Positions 1-5,170 of a stretch of 7,701 nt of DNA are shown piece after piece. The position numbers and the translations under genes are program-made. How positions within the stretch are numbered: position 1 is the first letter of the stretch; each line of letters starts with the position of its first letter. The notes under the pieces are model-generated. The model was not told where the DNA came from, made no database searches, and saw only the letters and a program-made list of their open reading frames with translations. The DNA is from Pseudomonadota bacterium. GTDB taxonomy: Bacteria > Desulfobacterota > Desulfobulbia > Desulfobulbales > SURF-16. The stretch covers positions 1 to 7,701 of the forward strand of contig JAUVQZ010000141.1 in assembly GCA_030597865.1 (NCBI GenBank), in the 5' to 3' direction.

Positions 1-1
1 G

Positions 2-52
2 AGGATTGACGACGCCCTGGTCGACAAAGAAAATGAGGTCATGGAGGTTTAA
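2..52 (+). CDS. frr: Ribosome recycling factor, C-terminal end (partial)
   Basis: Only the last 16 codons and the TAA stop (50-52) lie in the window; the 5' part is cut off. The frame reads RIDDALVDKENEVMEV-stop, which matches the typical end of ribosome recycling factor (the E. coli protein ends with a similar I-x-x-ALADKE-x-EL-M tail in its last helix). RRF works with EF-G to split the post-termination ribosome. frr commonly sits directly upstream of uppS and cdsA in bacteria, which supports the call. The gene overlaps the favoured uppS start by 20 bases, so the two are probably co-transcribed and translationally coupled. The identification rests on a short peptide plus synteny. Confidence 0.8.
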   Translation, partial: RIDDALVDKENEVMEV

Positions 53-785
53 ACCCGTCTTGCACCCTGCCCCTGACAATATCCCCAAACATATTGCCAT
101 TATCATGGATGGCAACGGCCGCTGGGCCCAAGCCAAGGGACTCATCCGTCTTATGGGCCATAAGGCCGGGGTCAAGGCCGTAAAGGAGATTGTCGAGGCG
201 GCCCGGGAGATGGCTATTCCGGTACTCACCCTCTACGCCTTTTCCACGGAAAACTGGAACCGGCCCAAAGACGAGGTCTCCGGCCTCATGGCGCTGCTGA
301 AGAATTATCTCCAAAGCGAGCTGGATTCCATGCTCAAAAATGACATCCAGCTCCGGGCCATTGGTGACCTGACAGGATTACCCGCAGATGTCCACGACAT
401 CCTCACCAAGACCATTGAGCGGACAAAGGGCAACAAAGCCCTTATTCTTAACCTGGCCTTAAACTACGGAGGCCGCAGCGAGTTGATCCAGGCCATCAAG
501 CACATCGCCCATAAAGTCCAGAGCGGTAAACTGCAGGAAGACGCCATTGATGAAGAGCTGGTAAGCTGCCATCTCTACACCGGCAATCTTCCTGACCCTG
601 ATCTCCTCATCCGCACCGGCGGCGAGGCCCGCCTCTCTAACTTTCTGCTCTGGCAGGCCTCCTATGCAGAGATCTATTTCACCGACACCCCATGGCCGGA
701 GTTCAACAGGACAAGCCTAAAAAAGGCCATCTCCGATTACCAGCAGCGCCAACGGCGCTTCGGCAAAACCGGAGAACAGGTATGA
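33..785 (+). CDS. uppS: Undecaprenyl diphosphate synthase (cis-prenyltransferase)
   Basis: Cytosolic or membrane-associated enzyme that adds isopentenyl diphosphate units in cis to farnesyl diphosphate, making undecaprenyl diphosphate, the precursor of the lipid carrier for peptidoglycan and surface polysaccharides. From ATG 33 the protein is 250 aa, close to the E. coli length of 253. Visible motifs are IIMDGNGRW with catalytic Asp26, MGHKAG with His43, FSTENW (70-75), and RTGGEARLSNF with Arg194, Glu198, Arg200 and Ser202, followed by Glu213 in SYAEIYF. These fall at the same numbers as the E. coli active-site residues. Start choice is uncertain. An in-frame TTG at 6 lies deep inside frr with no usable ribosome site. 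TTG 60 lies 12 bases after a GGAGG at 43-47. ATG 33 is preferred for length and codon. It overlaps the frr end and, by ATGA, the cdsA start. The motif has TGGE where TSGE is more usual, a mild change. Confidence 0.96.
   Translation: MRSWRFKPVLHPAPDNIPKHIAIIMDGNGRWAQAKGLIRLMGHKAGVKAVKEIVEAAREMAIPVLTLYAFSTENWNRPKDEVSGLMALLKNYLQSELDSMLKNDIQLRAIGDLTGLPADVHDILTKTIERTKGNKALILNLALNYGGRSELIQAIKHIAHKVQSGKLQEDAIDEELVSCHLYTGNLPDPDLLIRTGGEARLSNFLLWQASYAEIYFTDTPWPEFNRTSLKKAISDYQQRQRRFGKTGEQV
43..47 (+). promoter_or_regulatory. Possible Shine-Dalgarno GGAGG near uppS start
   Basis: GGAGG lies within the last codons of frr. It is downstream of ATG 33, so it could serve only the alternative uppS start TTG 60, at a rather long spacing of 12 bases. 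It may be a coincidence of the frr coding sequence. It is recorded because it bears on where uppS translation begins. Confidence 0.25.
771..774 (+). promoter_or_regulatory. Shine-Dalgarno site of cdsA
   Basis: GGAG lies inside the end of uppS, seven bases before the ATG at 782. It decides the cdsA start: the longer in-frame ATG at 692 would add 30 residues of unlike character (basic, non-membrane) and lie fully inside uppS. It is the only clearly canonical ribosome site in this gene cluster. Confidence 0.7.
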
Positions 786-1579
786 GAACCAGGATTATCA
801 CCGGTGTTATCATCCTCGCCCTCTGGTTTACCCTGCTCTATGTCGGACATTATAAGGCATTCTGGCTGGTAATGACCCTCTTTGGCATGGTCTGCGCCCA
901 TGAATTTTTCACCATGGTCCTGCGGGATAAGGAAAAAAAACTGCTGCCCCTGGTGGTTCCCCTGGCCGCCATTCCCCTCTACGCCACCTTCAACCCTAAC
1001 CTGGAACACCTGGCCGCCGGTATCTTTTTTGCCGCCCTGGCCGGTTTCCTGATCACCCTCTACTCCTACCAGTCCCTGGCTGAACCCTTCACCTTTCTGG
1101 GCAAATATATTTTCAGTGTTGTCTACTGCGGTTTTCTCCTCGGCCATATCATCCTGATCATGGGTCTTGAAAAAGGGGGCTATTGGCTCATTGTCCTCAC
1201 CGCCATTACCGCTGCCTCAGACAGCGGGGCCTATTTTATCGGCAAATCCCTGGGCAAGACCAAACTCTGTCCCCATATCAGCCCAGGCAAGACCATTGTC
1301 GGCTTTAACGGCGGCATCGTCTGCGGGACCTTAGGCGGCATGCTCCTGTCTGCAATTTTCTTTCCAGAGATTTCCCTGGTGAAGATGGCCATCTGCGGGG
1401 CGCTGCTCTCCGCCCTGGGCGTGGTGGGCGACCTCACGGAATCTATTATTAAAAGGTCCACCCACACCAAGGACTCGGGAAAACTCCTGCCCGGCCACGG
1501 CGGTTTTCTGGATCGGAGCGACTCCATGCTCTTTTGTGCCCCAACCTTTTATTATATTCTCACCTTCAACCTGCTTTAA
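782..1579 (+). CDS. cdsA: Phosphatidate cytidylyltransferase (CDP-diglyceride synthase)
   Basis: Integral inner-membrane enzyme that joins CTP and phosphatidic acid into CDP-diacylglycerol, the branch point for bacterial phospholipids. The start at 782 gives 265 aa, a normal length, opening MRTRIITGVIIL directly into a membrane helix. Several hydrophobic segments follow (roughly residues 5-20, 27-42, 55-70, 78-95, 108-128, 134-146, 172-193, 200-215). The family signature is complete at the C-terminus: SDSGAYFIGK (146-155), SPGKT (167-171), then SIIKR, KDSG (230-233), PGHGGFLDR (237-245) with Asp244 followed by SD. These acidic residues bind the metal and CTP in the family. The ATG overlaps the uppS TGA, indicating translational coupling. 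A longer reading from ATG 692 is possible but unlikely. Confidence 0.95.
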   Translation: MRTRIITGVIILALWFTLLYVGHYKAFWLVMTLFGMVCAHEFFTMVLRDKEKKLLPLVVPLAAIPLYATFNPNLEHLAAGIFFAALAGFLITLYSYQSLAEPFTFLGKYIFSVVYCGFLLGHIILIMGLEKGGYWLIVLTAITAASDSGAYFIGKSLGKTKLCPHISPGKTIVGFNGGIVCGTLGGMLLSAIFFPEISLVKMAICGALLSALGVVGDLTESIIKRSTHTKDSGKLLPGHGGFLDRSDSMLFCAPTFYYILTFNLL

Positions 1580-1591
1580 GCAGTTGCCACC

Positions 1592-2812
1592 ATGACCCTT
1601 AACATCTCCCTGCTCGGCTCAACAGGATCCATCGGCACCAACGTCCTTGATGTGGTACGCCAATACCCTGGCAAATTCCGCATTGTCGGACTGGCGGCCG
1701 GCAATAATATCGATCTTCTCCGCGATCAGGTTGAGGCATTCCACCCCCAGCTCGTCTCTGTTGCCACCCAGGCAGGGGCAGCCAAACTCCTGGAGATGCT
1801 GGGCCCCCAATGGCAGGACAAAATTGTCCATGGCCGGGAAGGCGCCATTGCCGTGGCCACCCTTGGCGAGGCCGCCACCGTGGTCTCTGCCATTGTCGGT
1901 GCGGCAGGACTGCTGCCGACCCTGAGCGCCATTGAGGCGGGAAAGCATATCGGCCTTGCCAATAAGGAGACCCTGGTCATGGCAGGCGACCTGGTCATGA
2001 CTGCGGCCCGAAAAAACAAGGTCAATGTGCTGCCCATTGACAGCGAACATAATGCCATCTTTCAGGCCCTTGCGGCAGGCCAGCGCCGGGATGTCCATAA
2101 AATCATCCTCACCGCCTCAGGCGGCCCCTTCCGTGAAAAAAGCATGGAAGAGCTGTGGAACGTCTCGCCGGAGCAGGCCCTGTCCCACCCAAACTGGAAG
2201 ATGGGCAAAAAAATCTCCATCGATTCCGCCACCCTGATGAATAAGGGCCTTGAGGTCATTGAGGCCCGCTGGCTCTTTGACATCAAGGTCGAAGATATTG
2301 AGGTGGTGGTTCACCCCCAGTCCATTGTCCATTCCATGGTGGAGTTTATTGACGGCTCGGTGATTTCCCAGATGGGTGTGCCAGACATGCGTATCCCCAT
2401 TGCCTATGCCCTCTCCTACCCGGACAGGCTGCGCATAAACCTGCCCCGCCTCAGCCTTATCAAGGGCCAGGATCTCAGCTTCCACGCCCCGGACTTTAAG
2501 AGATTTCCAGCCCTGAAGCTTGCCTACCAGGCCTGTCAGCGGGGTGGCACCATGCCCACGGCCCTTAATGCGGCAAATGAAATTGCCGTGGATGCCTTTC
2601 TGGACGGCAAAATCCGTTTCCCTGAAATTGCCCTGGTGGTTGCCGAAACCCTGGAACGCCACGAAACAACAGAAATTAAAGATGTGGAAACCGTGCTCCA
2701 GGCCGATCTCTCTGCCCGCATGCAGGCAGAATCGGTGGTGGAGGCCCTGGAGATGCGGAGTCGCCAAAAACGAGGCCTTGATCTCCCCGGGCCTGGGGTG
2801 CCGGTTGCCTAA
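1592..2812 (+). CDS. dxr: 1-deoxy-D-xylulose 5-phosphate reductoisomerase
   Basis: Cytosolic enzyme of the MEP (non-mevalonate) isoprenoid pathway: it rearranges and reduces 1-deoxy-D-xylulose 5-phosphate to 2-C-methyl-D-erythritol 4-phosphate using NADPH and a divalent metal. At 406 aa it has the normal length. Visible are the NADPH loop LLGSTGSIG (7-15), ANKETLVMAG (123-132), the metal site PIDSEHN with Asp150 and Glu152, TASGGPF (174-180) with Ser176, HPNWKMG (199-205), and SIDSATLMNKGLEVIEA with Ser212, Asn217, Lys218 and Glu221. HPQSIVHSMVEF (241-252) is also typical. All catalytic positions appear intact, so fosmidomycin-type inhibitors would be expected to bind. The product feeds the isoprenoid units used by UppS upstream. 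It starts 12 bases after the cdsA stop; no Shine-Dalgarno is evident, so coupling to cdsA termination is plausible. The C-terminal tail after residue 390 is basic and then proline/glycine-rich, as is variable in the family. Confidence 0.97.
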   Translation: MTLNISLLGSTGSIGTNVLDVVRQYPGKFRIVGLAAGNNIDLLRDQVEAFHPQLVSVATQAGAAKLLEMLGPQWQDKIVHGREGAIAVATLGEAATVVSAIVGAAGLLPTLSAIEAGKHIGLANKETLVMAGDLVMTAARKNKVNVLPIDSEHNAIFQALAAGQRRDVHKIILTASGGPFREKSMEELWNVSPEQALSHPNWKMGKKISIDSATLMNKGLEVIEARWLFDIKVEDIEVVVHPQSIVHSMVEFIDGSVISQMGVPDMRIPIAYALSYPDRLRINLPRLSLIKGQDLSFHAPDFKRFPALKLAYQACQRGGTMPTALNAANEIAVDAFLDGKIRFPEIALVVAETLERHETTEIKDVETVLQADLSARMQAESVVEALEMRSRQKRGLDLPGPGVPVA

Positions 2813-2816
2813 TTCA

Positions 2817-2854
2817 GGCAGGGGATGATGGAATTATTGACCTTCACCCCTGCC
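2817..2854 (+). other. GC-rich hairpin just after dxr
   Basis: GGCAGGGG (2817-2824) pairs perfectly with CCCCTGCC (2847-2854). The stem continues past a bulged A with TGA/TCA and, after a mismatch, GG/CC, closing on a 9-base loop. It starts 5 bases after the dxr stop. No T-run follows, so it is not a standard intrinsic terminator; it may protect the 3' end of the dxr mRNA or act with a factor. Confidence 0.5.
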
Positions 2855-2977
2855 CCGGCAATCCCTTCGTTCGCTCAACCTCCCTGTGAAGGAGAGCGGC
2901 ATTAAAACTGACCTTCTCCAGCCACAGCATAAATAAAGATACCCAAACCAGGATTAAGTGGAACCCTTATCCAAACC

Positions 2978-3010
2978 GGGCGTCATAAAATATTAACGCC
3001 CCCTTTCTTC
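2978..3010 (+). terminator. Possible weak terminator or attenuator before rseP
   Basis: GGGCGT (2978-2983) pairs with ACGCCC (2996-3001) across a 12-base AT-rich loop, followed by CCCTTTCTTCT. The stem is short and the pyrimidine tract is broken by C, so termination would be inefficient. It ends 33 bases before the rseP ATG, and partial read-through from dxr is likely. Confidence 0.25.
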
Positions 3011-3033
3011 TAACTAAACCACGTGCAGCCCCT

Positions 3034-4107
3034 ATGACCACGACCTTTGCCTTTATCCTCGTTCTCGGAATCCTTATCTTCGTCCATGAATTCGGCCACT
3101 TCATTATCGCCAAGCTCTTTAATGTCAAGGTTCTCAAGTTCTCCCTGGGCTTCGGCCCCAAGATGTTTGGCAAACAGATCGGCGAGACCGAATATGTGGT
3201 TAGCGCCTTTCCCTTGGGCGGCTTTGTCAAAATGGCCGGAGAAAATATTGATGAAGAGGTGGATCCCATTGACGAGGAGCGGGCCTTTTCCCATAAACCG
3301 GTATGGCAGCGTTTCTGCATTGTCCTTGCCGGACCTGCCTCCAACCTGCTCTTCACCATCTTCCTGCTCAGCACCATATTTATTGCGGTGGGCCTGCCCA
3401 TTCTCGGACCCTCCACCATGATCGGCGATGTCTCCGAAGACGGTGCCGGTGCCCGGGCCGGCCTTGCTGCCGGAGACATAGTCAAGCAGATCGACAGCCA
3501 GGAGATTGGCGACTGGTCCGAGGTCTATTATATAGTCACGGAGTCAGGTGGAAGGTCCATGGCCATTACCGTGGAGAGAAACGGTGAGACCATCACGGTG
3601 CAGGCCGCCCCGGAAGAGGTGGATATCAAAAACGAGTTTGGCGAGGTCACTGGCCAGGGTTATCGCCTCGGCATTGCCCGCCACATGAATGTTGAATTTG
3701 AACCAGCCTCGTTCAGCGAATCCATTGCCGCCGGTTTCAACCAAACCGTGGAGATGACCCGCAAAACACTGCTGGGCATCTGGAAGATGGTACAGCGTAT
3801 TATCCCGGCCTCTGAGATCGGCGGCCCCATCCTCATTGCCCAGATTGCCGGTAAACAGCTACAGTCTGGCTGGCTTGATTTTTTTTACTTCATGGGATTT
3901 TTGAGCGTCAACCTTGGCATCTTGAACCTGCTCCCCATCCCGGTCTTGGACGGTGGACACCTTGTCTTTTACTCCCTGGAGGCGGTTCGCCGCAAACCCT
4001 TGCCCCGCCAAATCCAGGAAAAAATGCAGCTCATCGGCATTGTCCTGCTGGTCAGTCTCATGCTCTTTGCCTTTTACAATGATATTGTCCGGGTGATCAC
4101 CTCCTAA
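3034..4107 (+). CDS. rseP: RIP metalloprotease RseP (site-2 protease family)
   Basis: Multi-pass inner-membrane zinc protease that cuts substrates within the membrane; in E. coli it cleaves the anti-sigma factor RseA to release sigma-E during envelope stress, and it also clears signal-peptide remnants. The first membrane helix carries HEFGH (18-22; His18 and His22 bind zinc, Glu19 is catalytic). The C-terminal helix carries NLLPIPVLDGG (298-308), with Asp306 as the third zinc ligand. Between them are helix 2 (about 93-120), one PDZ domain (about 120-195, opening GLPILG), and a last helix near 331-348. At 357 aa it fits the shorter one-PDZ members rather than the 450-aa two-PDZ E. coli form. 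No Shine-Dalgarno is visible and no upstream in-frame start is available nearby. tsaB follows after 2 bases. Its actual substrate here is unknown; no anti-sigma factor gene lies in the window. Confidence 0.95.
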   Translation: MTTTFAFILVLGILIFVHEFGHFIIAKLFNVKVLKFSLGFGPKMFGKQIGETEYVVSAFPLGGFVKMAGENIDEEVDPIDEERAFSHKPVWQRFCIVLAGPASNLLFTIFLLSTIFIAVGLPILGPSTMIGDVSEDGAGARAGLAAGDIVKQIDSQEIGDWSEVYYIVTESGGRSMAITVERNGETITVQAAPEEVDIKNEFGEVTGQGYRLGIARHMNVEFEPASFSESIAAGFNQTVEMTRKTLLGIWKMVQRIIPASEIGGPILIAQIAGKQLQSGWLDFFYFMGFLSVNLGILNLLPIPVLDGGHLVFYSLEAVRRKPLPRQIQEKMQLIGIVLLVSLMLFAFYNDIVRVITS

Positions 4108-4109
4108 CC

Positions 4110-4850
4110 ATGGCCCATGTGAAGAAAAATATCAGCTGGAGCCAGCCGCTCATCCTGGCCATTGACAACTCCACCATGTACGGCAATGTGGCCCTGACCT
4201 CCCCTGACGGCCTCCTGGCCGAGCGCATTTTGCTGTCGCGCCTCACCCATTCCAAGAGGTTACTGGCCTCCCTGGCGGATATCCTCACCGAGAGTGAGCT
4301 TGACTGGCCCCAGCTCGATGCCGTGGCCATCTGTCTGGGGCCTGGGAGCTTCACCGGCCTGCGCATTGGTCTTGCCACGGCCAAGGGCATTGCCATGGCA
4401 ACCGGCCTGCCCCTTATCGGCATCAGCAGCCTGGACGGCCTGGCCAGCCAGCTCCCCTTTGCCAGCCAGCAGATCTGCCCCATCCTCGATGCCCGCAAGC
4501 ATGAAATTTACGCCGCCCTTTATGGGAGCAGCGCCAGCGGTGAGGTAGAGCGGACCAGCGACTATCTGGTCATGCCCCCAGAGCAGCTTGTCGAAAAAAT
4601 TGACCGGCCCACCATCTTTGTTGGCGACGGGGTCAACGTCTATGGCGAATACCTTAAAGAAGCCCTTGGCCCCAAGGCCCTCTTTGCCCCGGAGCATATC
4701 ATCTTCCCCAGGGCCGCCGCCATCGCCAAACTGGCCCTCAGCCACTATCATAGAGAACAATTTCTCGACCCGGCCTCGGCCGTCCCCCACTACATCCGGG
4801 CCTCAGACGCCGAAATACAGCGCCAGAAAAAACTCAACCCCGCCAAATAG
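4110..4850 (+). CDS. tsaB: tRNA t6A modification protein TsaB (YeaZ)
   Basis: Cytosolic partner of TsaD and TsaE in forming N6-threonylcarbamoyladenosine at position 37 of ANN-decoding tRNAs. TsaB is the ASKHA-fold scaffold that dimerises with the catalytic TsaD. The 246-aa length fits the family (about 230). Motifs: LILAIDNS near the N-terminus (14-21; usually IDTS), THSKRLL (46-52), the diagnostic GPGSFTGLRIG (77-87), ILDARKHEIYAALY (125-138), and a late PHYIRASDAE (226-235). It starts 2 bases after rseP with no clear ribosome site, so re-initiation after rseP is likely; an in-frame GTG at 4119 is a less likely start. The first 11 residues form a short extension before the core strand. It appears to be the last gene of the cluster, as a promoter and structured DNA follow. 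Confidence 0.94.
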   Translation: MAHVKKNISWSQPLILAIDNSTMYGNVALTSPDGLLAERILLSRLTHSKRLLASLADILTESELDWPQLDAVAICLGPGSFTGLRIGLATAKGIAMATGLPLIGISSLDGLASQLPFASQQICPILDARKHEIYAALYGSSASGEVERTSDYLVMPPEQLVEKIDRPTIFVGDGVNVYGEYLKEALGPKALFAPEHIIFPRAAAIAKLALSHYHREQFLDPASAVPHYIRASDAEIQRQKKLNPAK

Positions 4851-4893
4851 CACTTCCCGCCGCAGCCGCTGTCCGCAAAACCACACCTATCTT

Positions 4894-4923
4894 TTGACAA
4901 ACCCCCTGCAAAGCCCCTATACT
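4894..4923 (+). promoter_or_regulatory. Strong sigma-70 type promoter
   Basis: A perfect -35 TTGACA (4894-4899) and a -10 TATACT (4918-4923, five of six consensus bases) are separated by 18 bases. A transcript would begin near 4930, about 40 bases after the tsaB stop region ends its GC-rich tail. It would run through the palindrome (4965-5147) and, after a leader of about 240 bases, into the sensor kinase gene. It is the best promoter match I see in the window. Confidence 0.75.
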
Positions 4924-4964
4924 TTGCACAGACACATCCTCCTACTCCATAAACATAAGGGTGG

Positions 4965-5147
4965 CTTGAATAATTAGACTTTTCGTTCAAGATCAAGGCA
5001 TGCGAGAAAATTTACCGGAGGCGCCCCGAAGGAAGTGCCCTTGGGGTGCATATAGTTGATATCGGAGTCTTCACTTCGTTTCGCTTACCTCCGAGGATAA
5101 ATTTTCGAGCATAACGCAGAGATTGGACTAAAAAGCAATTATTCAAG
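4965..5147. repeat. 183-base imperfect palindrome, MITE-like element
   Basis: The ends are perfect 11-base inverted repeats, CTTGAATAATT (4965-4975) and AATTATTCAAG (5137-5147). Similarity continues inward on both arms through T-rich blocks, ATGC, and a GAGAAAATTTA (5004-5014) to TAAATTTTCGAGC (5098-5110) pairing, down to GGAG/CTCC. The centre (5021-5088) carries its own hairpins. It encodes no protein. Such architecture is typical of miniature inverted-repeat elements and large dispersed palindromes found between genes in bacteria. Without other genome copies, mobility cannot be shown; it could instead be a single structured RNA locus. Confidence 0.6.
5021..5049 (+). other. Inner hairpin of the palindrome
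   Basis: GCGCCCC (5021-5027) pairs with GGGGTGC (5043-5049), including one G-T (G-U in RNA) pair. After a bulged G5028, AAGG (5029-5032) pairs with CCTT (5039-5042), leaving a six-base loop AAGTGC. This 11-pair stem is the most stable local structure in the intergenic region. Confidence 0.6.
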
Positions 5148-5170
5148 GTGCCCATAAATAAGGCCTGCCC

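Larger units (their letters stand above)
2813..3033 (+). other. dxr-rseP intergenic region
   Basis: This 221-base gap interrupts an otherwise tightly packed cluster. It holds two hairpins (listed separately) and an AT-rich stretch around 2925-2995. A TAAAAT at 2986-2991 resembles a -10 box, but no convincing -35 lies 16-18 bases upstream. A 26-codon ORF at 2825-2905 has no recognisable similarity and is not called as a gene. I see no tRNA or other known RNA. Confidence 0.6.
4947..5163 (+). repeat. Imperfect direct repeats flanking the palindrome
   Basis: CCATAAACATAAGG (4947-4960) and CCATAAATAAGG (5152-5163) differ by a two-base gap and lie 4 bases outside each end of the palindrome. They could be remains of a target duplication, or chance in AT-rich DNA. 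The right copy supplies the weak TAAGG ribosome site of the sensor gene. Confidence 0.35.
4924..5170 (+). ncRNA. Candidate structured leader or small RNA
   Basis: This is the predicted transcript from the 4894-4923 promoter to the sensor kinase start. It contains no credible gene and consists largely of a long imperfect palindrome with two inner hairpins. CTCCG (5089-5093) can pair either with CGGAG at 5016-5020 or with CGGAG at 5063-5067, so two exclusive folds exist. I recognise no known riboswitch class, and no U-run terminator is visible, so a long 5' leader is as likely as a separate RNA. Confidence 0.3.

Noticed and set aside
692..781. N-terminal extension of CdsA from ATG 692
   Set aside because: The added 30 residues are basic and non-membrane, lie wholly within uppS, and the ATG at 782 has a good GGAG site and an ATGA overlap.
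1582..1597. GCCACCATG before dxr resembling a eukaryotic Kozak context
   Set aside because: The cluster, the overlapping genes and the protein families are plainly bacterial, so the match is chance.
2117..2767. 216-codon open frame on the - strand inside dxr
   Set aside because: It is antisense to conserved Dxr motifs on the + strand, and its translation is rich in H and G with no family features.
2837..2866. TTGACC at 2837-2842 as a promoter -35 for rseP
   Set aside because: No -10-like hexamer occurs at 16-18 bases, and the motif is part of the post-dxr hairpin.
2825..2905. 26-codon ORF starting ATGATG after dxr
   Set aside because: It is short, has no recognised similarity, and its start lies within the GC-rich hairpin. 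The purine stretch before it is also part of the stem, so it is not evidence of a ribosome site.
4965..5147. Integron attC site or CRISPR repeat as an explanation for the palindrome
   Set aside because: There is no attC-type GTTRRRY/RYYYAAC core pair at the ends, no integrase nearby, and no spaced repeat units.
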